Under the pieces are notes generated by a model. It was not told the origin of the DNA. It made no database searches and worked only from the letters and a program-made list of their open reading frames with translations. A stretch of DNA of 64,000 nt, taken from assembly GCA_965219935.1 (NCBI GenBank), contig CBDCOU010000003.1, positions 4,030,001 to 4,094,000 of the forward strand, read 5' to 3'. The DNA is from Bin34 sp965219935. Its GTDB lineage: Bacteria; Chloroflexota; Anaerolineae; Caldilineales; Caldilineaceae. A program made the translations under genes and the position numbers. Shown here one piece after another: positions 43,887 to 52,585 of this stretch (position 1 is its first letter; each line of letters starts with the position of its first letter).

Positions 43887-45551
43887 ATGTGGCCTTCCCG
43901 CGTCCTCCTCCGCACCCTGATCCCCATGCTGGTCCTGGGGCTACTGCTCGGCGGCTGCGTCATGCCGGCCCGCCAGGAGGAGGCCCCGACGCAGCCCCCT
44001 GCCGAACCGCCGGTGGACCAACCCGCGCCGGAGATGTCCGCAGAGGACCTGATCGCGATTGTCAGCCAGGATGCCAACGTGCGCACCGGGCCGAGTACGG
44101 ACTCCGCGATCGCCTACTGGCTGACGGCCGGTGCGGAGGTGAAGATCGTGGGACGCAACGAGGACGCAACCTGGCTGCGGATTGAGCACGCCGACCGGCC
44201 CGGCTGGATCTTCGCCGCCCTGACGGACGTCGCCGCCGAGGTTGCGGAGCTGCCCGCGGAGGCGCCGCCGGCCGAGCCGACTCCGGAACCCGCGCCCGAA
44301 CCCGAGCCGTCCTTGCCAACCGTGACCGTCGTCGGCACGGTCGTCACCCTGCGGCAAGAGCCGGGCACCGAACACGCACCGGCCGGCCAGGTGCGTGCCG
44401 GCGACGAACTTCACGTCACGGGCCGCAACGCGGACGGCCAATGGCTGCAGGTCTTCGACCCGCATACCGGCCAACGTGCCTGGGTGTACCGTCCGCTGAC
44501 CGACATCGACGGGGCGATCGTGGACACGTTGGCCATGACCGAACCGATCACCGTCGCCACCCTCCCGCCTGAGCGCGAGGAACTTACCCTGGAGGAATCT
44601 CTCGCCCTACGGGGTGCGCTTCTCGTCCATTGGGGCGCGAGGGTGATCGACACGGTGGTTGACGTGCGGGACGGCCCAGGCACCGAATACGCACAGGTCG
44701 GCCAGGCGCGCGCCGACGACTTGTTGCTTGTGGTGGGCCGCAACGCGGACAGCAGCTGGATCCAGATCCTCAACTTAGGCCCGCCGATATCCTTTGATCC
44801 GGCCGCCGACCTGGTGTGGGTCCCCGCCCCGCTGCTCGACTTCTCCGCGAGGACGGCCCCGACGGTGCGCGATGTAACCGCCGCCCTGGCCGATGTCGCG
44901 CCCGAACTGTGGCCCCGCGTCGAATGGTCGGCACCCTATATGATGCCGCGTATCGTGGGAGCCAACAGCTCCGAATTTGAGGTCGTCTGGAGGGATGGGA
45001 GCGCACAGTGGGATTGGGAGTTGTCCAACGGCGCGGACTGCCATACCGGCCTGCGCATCTTGCTCGACGAACTGCCGGAGCGGTTCGGCATCGCGCAGTT
45101 CGTGCTTACGTTGACCGACCCTCCGGTTGCGCGCAACCTGACCGGCCATGCGCCCGGCGACTTCGTTGCCTGGCGGTACCACGCACAGCCGGAGACCGAA
45201 CACGCCTTCAATCTCACCGCTTGGCCGGATTGGGAACCCACGGTGGGCGACCGGCACGCGGTCGCCGGCGCGGAGTGCGTACACATGGATGCCCGCTTCG
45301 GCACCGATACGGGCACGATTGCCTGTGACGTCTACCCCCTTTGGGGCCAACCCGGCCATTGGCTCGACGGCGCGGTCAACATTGTGCTGGCCCAAACGAT
45401 GGGCGTGGTCGGCTTTGTCGGCGACAACGACCACGCCGGTGCGGACGCCTGGCTGGACTCCACATGGCCACACCTCGCCCTTCTCATGCCCCACATCGAC
45501 TACACGGCCGTCGGTCCGTCGGTCTGCGCGCACGTGTCCCGGTCGGAATGA
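43887..45551 (+). CDS. Triple-SH3b lipoprotein
   Basis: A 554-residue lipoprotein; ATG 43887 gives the signal VLLRTLIPMLVLGLLLGGC (lipobox LGGC, Cys24). After a Pro/Glu-rich linker come three bacterial SH3 domains: about 50-115 (DANVRTGPSTDSAIAYW), about 145-215 (VTLRQEPGTEHAPAGQVRAG) and about 255-320 (VDVRDGPGTEYAQVGQARAD), each with a GRNxDxxWxQ core. The last 220 residues (IVGANSSEFEVVWRDG, SNGADCHTGLRILLDELPER) form an unassigned Cys- and Trp-containing domain. SH3b arrays usually bind peptidoglycan. In-frame codons upstream to 42441 lie antisense to fic and parA and are not part of the gene. Confidence 0.82.
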   Translation: MWPSRVLLRTLIPMLVLGLLLGGCVMPARQEEAPTQPPAEPPVDQPAPEMSAEDLIAIVSQDANVRTGPSTDSAIAYWLTAGAEVKIVGRNEDATWLRIEHADRPGWIFAALTDVAAEVAELPAEAPPAEPTPEPAPEPEPSLPTVTVVGTVVTLRQEPGTEHAPAGQVRAGDELHVTGRNADGQWLQVFDPHTGQRAWVYRPLTDIDGAIVDTLAMTEPITVATLPPEREELTLEESLALRGALLVHWGARVIDTVVDVRDGPGTEYAQVGQARADDLLLVVGRNADSSWIQILNLGPPISFDPAADLVWVPAPLLDFSARTAPTVRDVTAALADVAPELWPRVEWSAPYMMPRIVGANSSEFEVVWRDGSAQWDWELSNGADCHTGLRILLDELPERFGIAQFVLTLTDPPVARNLTGHAPGDFVAWRYHAQPETEHAFNLTAWPDWEPTVGDRHAVAGAECVHMDARFGTDTGTIACDVYPLWGQPGHWLDGAVNIVLAQTMGVVGFVGDNDHAGADAWLDSTWPHLALLMPHIDYTAVGPSVCAHVSRSE

Positions 45552-45678
45552 ACCGCACGGCGGCACCCAGCGGTTGACGGGGAGACCGCCGGTGTTGCCG
45601 GTCTCGGCGAATATCGCTTCCTGTTCGAGTTTACGGGCATCGCGGCTGTGGTCGCACACAGCGACGAGGGTGTGGAAA

Positions 45679-45951
45679 TTACGTCCAGTGCGAGCCGCTT
45701 AAGTCCCGCGACTGCGGGAGGTTAACTGGCCGGCCGAATCGTCGCCGGAGCCTGCATACCCGCCCGACCCGCCGTTCAACCCCGATTACGCACTCGGCGA
45801 TCCGCCAACGCCAATACGGCTTGGGCCGGTCCGGCGGCGGTTTGGCTGCCGGGGTGTCGGGCTCGGCTCCATCGGTTGCCTCCTGCTCCGGGTCGAGGCC
45901 GTACGCATCCCGCACACAGGCCTCCAATTGCGTCAGCACGGTCTCCGGCAC
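45679..45951 (-). CDS. Small hypothetical protein, possibly truncated
   Basis: A 90-residue frame with a possible GTG start at 45951. It reads LTQLEACVRDAYGLDPEQEA, a Pro/Asp linker, YWRWRIAECVIGVERRVGRV and a basic tail. The frame stays open upstream (CRLSRRKRELPAFRDVPETV) until the IS630 end near 45999, so the insertion may have cut off its 5' part. No family recognised. Confidence 0.35.
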   Translation of the reverse strand: MPETVLTQLEACVRDAYGLDPEQEATDGAEPDTPAAKPPPDRPKPYWRWRIAECVIGVERRVGRVCRLRRRFGRPVNLPQSRDLSGSHWT

Positions 45952-45998
45952 GTCGCGGAAGGCGGGCAGTTCCCGTTTCCGCCTTGACAGGCGGCCCT

Positions 45999-46395
45999 AG
46001 TGCACAGTCTCATAAGTTCTTCGGATCTGTGCCAGCTGGGCCAGGATGGCGTCCGCGTCCCCTTGCCAGCGGGGGCGGCACGGCGTGGCGATTGCGTCCC
46101 CGCACGTAGCGGCCCACGGCGGCCTGCAAGGCCGGGACACTGTCCCAGGAGCCATGGGCCAACACGTGGCGTTGCAGGGCACTGAACCAGTGCTCAATCA
46201 GGTTCAGCCAGGAGGCATAGGTGGGGATGAAGTGGAAGTGGAAGCGGGGATGGGCCTCCCGCCAGTCCTGCACCTTGCGGTGCTTGTGGGGCGAGTAGTT
46301 GTCCAGGATCAGGTGCACCTGCTGGGTGGGGAAACGCCGGGCCAGCTGGCGCAGGAAGGCCAGGAACTCCTGATGCCGGCGAGGCCCCAACATTG
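45999..46395 (-). mobile_element. IS630-family remnant (C-terminal half)
   Basis: The minus-strand frame reads QEFLAFLRQLARRFPTQQVH, LILDNYSPHKHRKVQDWREA and FIPTYASWLNLIEHWFSALQ: the second Asp and final Glu of an IS630 transposase. The end AGTGCACAGTCTCATAAG near 46000, preceded by T/A, fits an IS630 terminus. The N-terminal half is absent. The other side joins RCC1 coding sequence abruptly at about 46388. Confidence 0.8.
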
Positions 46396-46620
46396 GATCG
46401 TGTTGTCTTCCCGCCGGCCACAGGTATGGCCCCACCCTGCGCTGACGGCGACGAATGATCCGTCTGGAGGCATGGCCTGGCCGAATTCATTGTTCCCCCA
46501 GCACTGAACCGTATTGTCCAGGCGCGTGCCACAGGTATGGGCTCCACCGGCGCTCACTGCATGGAACGATCCGGTTGGTGCGACCACCTGACCGAAATCG
46601 TTGGATCCCCAGCACCGCAC
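46388..46620 (-). pseudogene. RCC1-repeat protein fragment cut by IS630
   Basis: About 78 residues on the minus strand: RCWGSNDFGQVVAPTGSFHA, VSAGGAHTCGTRLDNTVQCW, GNNEFGQAMPPDGSFVAVSA and GWGHTCGRREDNTIQCWG. Two full RCC1-type repeats remain, most like those of the 29463 protein. The 3' side is replaced by the IS630 fragment, and the 5' side (beyond 46620) by an unrelated methylase scrap. Confidence 0.85.
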
Positions 46621-46652
46621 CGTACGCGGGAAGGGGACGGCAGGACCGCACG

Positions 46653-46795
46653 GTGAAGTTCAGGGAACACCAAACCGAGCAGAAGCTGCGCGGCGGGTAC
46701 TACCCACCCCGGGATCTGGCGTCGTTCCTGGTTCGTTGGATCAAACCGATCGGTCCGCGGCGTGGACTTCCTGGCCTGGGCCGCGGACTAGATGA
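46653..46795 (+). pseudogene. N6-adenine DNA methylase, N-terminal scrap
   Basis: About 45 residues read VKFREHQTEQKLRGGYYPPR then DLASFLVRWIKPIGPRRGL. This matches the start of a family of restriction-modification methylases (xKFREDQTxQKLRGGYYTPxxLAxFL, followed normally by the SAM-binding VLEPSCGDG). The SAM motif is not present: the reading degenerates right where it should begin. It is a leftover of a modification gene, between an RCC1 fragment and a coiled-coil gene. Confidence 0.7.
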
Positions 46796-46803
46796 TCCGG
46801 ATA

Positions 46804-47109
46804 TCAACCGCCCCACAGGTTGGTGGCGGTCAGCAGGGCGCCGAGGGCAACCAGCGTGCCCACGATCGTCCAAGTTTGCGTGTTGAGCCGGCGTTCCATG
46901 TCGGCCCGCAGGTCCGCAAAGCGGGTGTCCATCTCGGCGCGCAGATCCTGGATTTCCCCGCGCAAATCGACCCGTAGCCGATCCAGGGGCGGTTCGATGT
47001 CGGGAATGGCGGTGGCCAGGACGGTGGCTTGCTTGATGTCGAAGCCGGCGGCCTGCAGGGCCTCGAAGGTGTCGGTGTTCATCGTGCGGTGTACACTGCG
47101 TTCGGCCAC
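46804..47109 (-). CDS. Coiled-coil protein with C-terminal TM anchor (DUF1640-like)
   Basis: A 101-residue protein from GTG 47109, or 92 residues from ATG 47082 (MNTDTFEALQAAGFDIKQAT), the more usual start for the type. A heptad-rich middle (LRVDLRGEIQDLRAEMDTRF, ADLRADMERRL) leads to one TM segment (TWTIVGTLVALGALLTATNL). This is the layout of DUF1640/CCDC90-like proteins that form membrane-anchored coiled-coil trimers. It appears intact among IS debris. Confidence 0.65.
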   Translation of the reverse strand: MAERSVHRTMNTDTFEALQAAGFDIKQATVLATAIPDIEPPLDRLRVDLRGEIQDLRAEMDTRFADLRADMERRLNTQTWTIVGTLVALGALLTATNLWGG

Positions 47110-47280
47110 GGGAGATACTCATCCTGTCGGCTGGTTCGGGGGCGGACTCCACGACCGCCCGTGAACGGGAAGCCTCGGCAGTCTCAGCGCCGGGGCTTTC
47201 ACTATTGTAGGTGATCCGACGCGGGCACTCGGTCCTCGTGGCCTTCGCTTTCCGCGGGAGGTTTCGGGCCCGCGTTTGCG

Positions 47281-47373
47281 TAGGACATTAGGGGGAAGGT
47301 TCTCGCCCAGATCCAGGACTTCCAACCGCGCCAGTTGACCCAGTTCCGGAGGGATGGAGCCCTCTAATACCAA
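47281..47373 (-). pseudogene. LRR-protein scrap at an IS630 border
   Basis: About 30 residues read LEGSIPPELGQLARLEVLDL then GENLPPNVL, one and a half LRR units of the GxIPxxLGxLxxLxxLDL type, different from the LPxxFLAxAP repeats of the 324-3857 protein. The upstream side ends exactly where IS630 sequence begins (about 47374). Confidence 0.65.
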
Positions 47374-47680
47374 TCCAGAATGATTATGGCGTTACAGTGT
47401 CGGCGGGCAGGTCGGTCAGGGTCTCCCGGATCCAGCCCCAGCCGCACAGTTGCCGCACCCGTGCCGGGTCGGCCTACCAGGCTCTCAGGATCGGCTCCAG
47501 AGCCTCCTTTTTGGCCTCCAGGGTGGGATACACCCGGTCCCCCAGGGCCCGGCGCAACTCCTGGAAGAAGCGTTCCACCGGGTTCAGTTCGGGCGCGTAG
47601 GGCGGCTGCACCACCTGCGGGGCCGCGAGGGCCTGCAGGTCCTTGCGCTTGTGGCCACCGGCCCCGTCCCAGATCCAGCC
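47374..47680 (-). mobile_element. IS630-family remnant (3' end of a second group)
   Basis: The minus-strand frame reads VVQPPYAPELNPVERFFQEL then RRALGDRVYPTLEAKKEALE, the catalytic Glu region of an IS630 transposase. The terminus lies near AATACCAATCCAGAATGATT (47368-47387). It is head-to-head with the next IS630 copy. Confidence 0.75.
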
Positions 47681-48606
47681 GGAGCTGCGACCACGCGTGC
47701 GGCTGCGGGGGGAGGCCCTGCTGCTCTCGGCCGGCGGCCTGAAGGTCCCGCAGCTGGCGGCCCAGGGCCTGGCGGCCGTGCATCCGCAGCCGACCGGCTT
47801 TCCCCCCGACCTGGCGCGCCGGCAGCGGATTGAGGAAGTTCTGGACCGCCTGCTGGGCCGGCGGCAGGCCTGGACCGTGACCACCCTCTCGGAAGCCCTG
47901 GCCGCCGAGGAAGACATCCACCTCAAGCCGCGCACCGTGCGCCTGTACCTGAAGCGCATGGGCGCCACCTGGCGACGCACGCACCCCTCCGTGCGCCACC
48001 GGCAGGACCCGGAGTTGGCGACCGCGGCGGGGGCCACGCTGGCGGGACTCAAAAAAAGTGCCGGGACGGGCAGCTGGACCTCTTCTTCCTCGACGAAACC
48101 GGCTTCAGCCCCTCCCTGCCGCCCACCTACACCTGGAGCCGACCGGGCGTGCGTCCCGTCGTCCCCTACGAGAACCCGCAGGGCCGACGCGTGAACGCCC
48201 TGGCGGCCCTGGCCGCGCCCGGAACCCACAAGCATGCGCCCCTGACCTGGCACACGGCACCCCACTACGGGAAGGGCGAGCATGTGCTCGCCTTCCTGCG
48301 CCAGGCCCTGCCCGGGCGTACGGGCCGCCCGCGCATCGTGGTCCTCGACAACGCCGGCATCCACCGCTCCCGCAAGGTCCGGCAAGCCCGGCGCGCGTTG
48401 GCCGAGCGCGGCCTCTGGCTCTGGTACCTGCCGGCCCCGGCCCGGAGCTGAACGACATCGAACGCACCTTCCGCACGCTCAAACACGAGGCCATGCCCCA
48501 ACGCACCTTCACGGCCACCGAGACGCTGACGGCGGCCGTGGAGACCGCCGTCCGGCAAATCAACACACAACTGACGCCTTCAGATAAAGTCTTGCGAAGT
48601 GTTTAG
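47681..48606 (+). mobile_element. IS630-family copy 1 (third group), with internal deletion and frameshifts
   Basis: The transposase reads RVRLRGEALLLSAGGLKVPQ, LAAVHPQPTGFPPDLARRQR, AWTVTTLSEALAAEEDIHLK and PRTVRLYLKRMGATWRRTHP; then, after a shift near 48050, LDLFFLDETGFSPSLPPTYT (first Asp) and IVVLDNAGIHRSRKVRQARR (second Asp); then, after another shift near 48440, ELNDIERTFRTLKHEAMPQR (Glu). Compared with copy 2 at 54363-55180 it lacks 60 bp in the HTH (PQLA joins AQGLAAV, missing 20 residues). The right end CTAAACACTTCGCAAGACTT (complement) matches copy 2. Confidence 0.8.
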
Positions 48607-48621
48607 CCCTTCCGACAGGGA

Positions 48622-48800
48622 GTCAGTTCCCAGGATTGGGTGCGGATGCCATGAACCTGGTGATGCGCAGACCGTGGTTGAAGATCGCCTCCATGAACTC
48701 GTCGCGCATCTTGGGGGAACCGCGGAGGTCGGACAAGAGGAAGTAACGTTCCAGGTTGGCCAATTCGTTCAACCCGGCATGCCGCGCAGGAGTGACCACC
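48622..48800 (-). pseudogene. C-terminal fragment of an unknown protein
   Basis: The minus-strand frame reads NYLVVTPARHAGLNELANLE, RYFLLSDLRGSPKMRDEFME and AIFNHGLRITRFMASAPNPG before TGA. It has natural composition and helix pattern. Upstream the sense moves to another frame (FEKTTFGG), so at least one indel precedes it. I do not recognise the family. Confidence 0.4.
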
Positions 48801-48853
48801 AGGTAGTTCCTAGCCGCCGAAGGTGGTCTTCTCGAAGCTTGGCTACGTTGCCA

Positions 48854-49102
48854 TCAAGGGCGTTCAGCCCCCAACCGACCATCGGATGCCAGCGTGCCCG
48901 GGCCCGCCCGGGATTTTTCCAGCAGGTCGCTGTGCGGCTCGGCAACGGTCGCCGGAGGCGAAGACTCGGCCGACAGAGCCCGTTTCTTGTTTGCATCCGC
49001 CTGCCACGTCCTAGCCTCGGCTCGAAACTCTTCCGTGAGCCGTTCGACCTGCTGGCGATCTTCCTCCGACAGGGCCTCCAGCATTTCGGTTAGGGTTGTC
49101 AT
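48854..49102 (-). CDS. Putative antitoxin partner of the RelE/HigB-like toxin, altered C-terminus
   Basis: An 82-residue frame from ATG 49102, overlapping the toxin stop by ATGA. The start MTTLTEMLEALSEEDRQQVE then RLTEEFRAEARTWQAD is like the N-terminal helix of HigA-type antitoxins, but the Xre HTH that should follow (about residues 40-90) is not found; the remainder (ESSPPATVAEPHSDLLEKSR) is unlike it. The gene may be truncated, or this may be a different antitoxin type. Confidence 0.45.
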   Translation of the reverse strand: MTTLTEMLEALSEEDRQQVERLTEEFRAEARTWQADANKKRALSAESSPPATVAEPHSDLLEKSRAGPGTLASDGRLGAERP

Positions 49103-49468
49103 GATGCCGCTCTCCCTTGTTGCAACCGTTCCAGGTGTGCGCCAAATCGCCGGTCTGCAGTATCAATCAACTGTTTGTGGAACAACTGTTGGGATTTCCC
49201 CGACTTGTGAGCCGCCACGAGAATGATGGCCGTTCTCTGGGGATCGAACGCGAATGCGACTCTCCAGGCACTATTTATCGGCGTTGAAGCGAATCTCCTT
49301 CATGTTGGAATGCCGAGAGCCCTTCAGCGTGTCCACGTGGGGACGGCCCGTATTCGGACCGGTTTCGGCAAGGTAGTTGGTGGCAGCCAGAAGTTTCAAC
49401 CTCACGGGGCTTGACAACTCCTCGAACTCCGGCTCGAACTCCGGATGGAAGACAACCTCCCAATTCAT
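49099..49468 (-). pseudogene. RelE/HigB-type (Gp49-like) toxin, frameshifted at an A-run
   Basis: From ATG 49468: MNWEVVFHPEFEPEFEELSS, PVRLKLLAATNYLAETGPNT, VDTLKGSRHSNMKEIRFNAD, the classic HigB/Gp49 start. At the AAA near 49275 the frame hits a stop; removing one A continues NSAWRVAFAFDPQRTAIILV, AAHKSGKSQQLFHKQLIDTA and ends in TGA overlapping the next ATG. All expected residues (Arg in WRVAFAFD, Lys in HKSGK) are present across the shift. Such toxins are ribosome-dependent mRNA interferases. Confidence 0.75.
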
Positions 49469-49734
49469 GTCCGGAAGCTTGTCACAGGGAACAATCCTGG
49501 CCTGAAAACCAGCATGGCCACATGCCGGAACCGGTGGTACTCCGCGGCCTCGGTTGCTTGCGTCATGCAGGACAGTAGTGCCTGCATCGCCGCGGCGATG
49601 CCTTGTGCCGCCAACGGTCCCACGGGCAAGAACTCGATGCCGGTGTCTCGGTGCCCCAAAGTAGTCTGCATGCCCATGTGTCAATTCCCCGTCACACCCC
49701 TCCAGCCCCAACCGTTGTCCTTGAACCCATTACC

Positions 49735-49900
49735 CGGCCAGGGTCGGTGTGCCCGACCGCCGTTCGCCGTCCGGCGTCAGGTAGCGGTAGAGGGTGCTGC
49801 CGGACACGCCCACGATGCGGGCAATCCCGCGCACGGGCAGGTGTCTTCGTCTCTCGACACCGGACCTTGCGCTGCCGCGCCTCGGGGGCCGTGGTGCCGG
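49735..49900 (-). pseudogene. Resolvase-type HTH scrap
   Basis: A minus-strand frame reads LPVRGIARIVGVSGSTLYRY then LTPDGERR, the C-terminal HTH of serine recombinases (usual LxxxxIAxxLGVSRxTLYRYL). The catalytic domain is missing. The scrap joins the IS1182 remnant directly. Confidence 0.6.
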
Positions 49901-49924
49901 CATGGGGCGCATGGCTCCGGCGCG

Positions 49925-50260
49925 TACTCCGAGATTCCACGAACGGATAGCCGGGAGCGTCATTTGTGGCTGGAGGCAGTGGTCTTTCCTTGGGACGGAA
50001 GCTCCTGATTGAGGCCGCAGCTTCGATCAGGAGGCCACACTGAAACACGTGTCGAACGGCAGACCCTCCGTGGGTGCTGCCAACACCACCTCGTCGAACA
50101 TGACTCGGCGCGCATTGTGCGCCCGCTGCCGCGCCCGGTTCCTGGTGAAGGCTGTCGCATCAAAGCTGCACTCCAGCAAGTCCATGTCCAGGAACCAACG
50201 AAACAACAATCCGTACTCGAGATCCTTACAGGAAGCCCGTTCGCTGCGCACTGGGCCGCC
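49925..50260 (-). mobile_element. IS1182-family transposase, N-terminal remnant
   Basis: Minus-strand frames give LEYGLLFRWFLDMDLLECSF, DATAFTRNRARQRAHNARRV, MFDEVVLAAPTEGLPFDTCF and then, after a shift, LIEAAASIRSFRPKERPLPP. This follows IS1182 transposases (YNLLYRWFxxL, PTVFTKNRxRL, HFSVDGTLIEAxAS). The first catalytic Asp (VDGT) is lost at the shift. About a quarter of the protein remains. Confidence 0.75.
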
Positions 50261-50280
50261 TTAATATCTGTATACCACCG

Positions 50281-50369
50281 GCGTCCGGGTCCCCGGACGC
50301 CAGGCCGAATGCCGTGCACCATGCCATGTGGCCAGGCGGGTGAAGGTTCCGGCGCGCCGGAACCTTCAC
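50281..50369. repeat. Two strong hairpins, one a perfect 30-bp palindrome
   Basis: At 50281-50300 GCGTCCGGG and CCCGGACGC flank a 2-base loop. At 50340-50369 GTGAAGGTTCCGGCG is followed directly by its exact complement, 15 + 15 with no loop. Neither is followed by a T-run, so they are not ordinary terminators. Both are unlike the IS ends in this window. Confidence 0.8.
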
Positions 50370-52585
50370 GGCACGGACCGGCCATGCACGTATCTGTCAG
50401 AACCAAGGCAGGTTGGTCGATTGGGGTGGATTCGTCCCGAACCCATCGCTGTAACGGGATGGCAGGGATCCATCCGATTCCCTGGTGACGGACGAAGCAG
50501 GTATTGTTCGGCTTGCCGGTGGACCATCCCAATGTGTTATCGCCCCCGGGCATAGTGGATTGTTGGTTGGTTTCAGTCTGTCCGGTATTCATTACAGCGG
50601 ATTGCGGACAGGTTCCGCCAACACACCGTACAGCTGGAGACCGATGCCGGATCGCGATTTCGTCATCACCCTGCGATCCGGTATCCGAGGCGCCAAAGCA
50701 GGGGTAGTCCTGTCGGAAGGGGTTGCCAGGCAACATGCAGGTCCTGGGTGAAGTTCGGTGGTTGAGGTTGACGGGAGAAGGATCCGGATGGGAATGCAAC
50801 GGAGGTGGGCAACGACGGAATGACGCAGGGCTGGCCGGATGTTGGTTCCGTCAAGCCGTGCGGCCGTTGTCACCGCGTGTCCTGTATCGAGTCGCGTGTC
50901 AAAGCCCTGGTTTAGGGGTGATCGGTACCGGTCCTTGTCCAGGAGCCAGAGTCGCCTCCAGTTTGGGGCGAGGCCACCGGCAGATTCAGCGCGACGCCTG
51001 GCGCGGAATTGAGGTGTCGGCGCGACCATTCGGAAGGGGATTCCTCGTCGAATCGGAGAATCCCGTTGTTTTGGTAGTTTGCAGTCCGAATTGAGACCGA
51101 ATCAAAATGAGCCCTGTTTGGAAGGTCAAATGGACGAATCCGGGCTGTCAGCCAGTATGGGGAGGTGAGTCCGGCCTGGCGCGGGGAGGGTTCCCGGTTG
51201 CCGTTGCAGGGGGTCTGTGGGAAGGGAATCGCTTCCAATATCGACACAGTGGAATCCTTCCTTAACGAGGTCTTGACCGGTGCCAAGCATGGGGTCGGCA
51301 TCCGCCGGAATCCCTGTGCCTGACGGGCCATGGGAAACATGGTGCAGGGAGGCGTCCCTGTGGGGTTTGGGGACGGGGACGGAGCACGTCCCACCGGTGG
51401 ATGAGGATGCCCAGTAGAAGCCGGAGGACGAAGGCTTCCGGCAGCTGTCGTTGGGGCGGTGAAGGAGGTGCGCTCCTTCCAATGCGACGACATCGCGGAG
51501 AGGGACTCAACGTCGCTGCGCGCCGGCCCATGCAACGACGGATGGGCCTTGCCCGCCCTCCTGTTGGCGGTGCCGGAAGGCCTTGAACCGACGGTGTGGA
51601 TGCAGGGAGCCGGGACAGGGCAAGAAGGTTTGGAGGCCAAGGTCGCGGGACCCTCGCCACTGGTCCTGGTTGACATTGGATTTGACGGGAACAGGCTTCC
51701 CGGCCCAGTGTCGAGCCAACAGATCGGATCTGCATCAAACCATTGAAATAGGCTTGTTTGTACCGATTCCATAAGAGATTTACGACTGTTTTCTGGTATT
51801 GATGGTTTTTCCATTGAAGTTGTGTGCGTTGTTGGGACTTCGAATGTCTTCATGGATGAGGGGGTGTCAGGGCTGTATTTGGGGCTGTCGTGGGTTTGGG
51901 TTGGTGGGGGAGATCGGTGGAGGCGGAGCGGGGTGTGGACGGTGATGGCCACTGCCGTTGAGTGCGCTGTGCGGCCACCTGGGGAGACGGCTGCAACGAA
52001 TAAGGTCCGACCAGGTTGTGTGCTTGCCGCGGCTAGGTTGGCAGTCGCGGCGGGGTGTCTTGGTGTGGGTGGAACTTGGGGATTGGGACTGTACTGTTGG
52101 CCGTGGCCACGGGTTGGTCTGAACCGGGGCGGAGGGGGAGTTCGGAGGCAGGGATGATCCGAGGCTGACGGGAAGCTCTCTTGGCGGCCGCAGGTGCTTG
52201 GCGCAACCGGGCAGAAGGTGTATGTGATGTGAGGGTTTGGGGCGTTGCGATACTCGCTTGGGGGATGCCCCGAAGTCGGCATACACGGTGTACCGATCCG
52301 GTTCTGGGTACTGAACCGACTCAGGGATGTGGAGGTGGAGACAGAGGGGTTGAGAACCTCCAAAATCCACCGCGAAACCTCCACCATTTTGGGCGGGCGT
52401 CTTCGTGTGGAAACAGGCCATACCCTGGTGTACGATGCCCCCAAGCGCGAAGATGGGATTCGGGGTCTGACCTGCCCATTTCCCTCACGCCGACTCAGTT
52501 GGCAGTGAGGGGCCAATGCGCTACAATTACCCTAGAGGAGGCGCCGAGACGCGTCCGCATGACCTGTAACACGAGGAGACGCACT
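50370..52585. other. 2.2-kb stretch without a supported gene, G/T-biased on the plus strand
   Basis: Open frames exist on both strands, but they lack ribosome sites, have low-complexity translations (Ser/Pro/Thr/Arg-rich) and no family signature. From about 51800 to 52200 the plus strand is strikingly G- and T-rich. It leads into the secreted-protein gene at 52586, with a GAGGAG ribosome site at its end, so part is a promoter/leader region. The rest may be decayed coding DNA. Confidence 0.4.

Noticed and set aside
50912..52516. A 534-codon open frame on the minus strand
   Set aside because: The translation is Ser/Pro/Thr/Arg-rich, with no motif, no start signal and no domain, and it lies antisense to a G/T-biased tract that explains the lack of stops.
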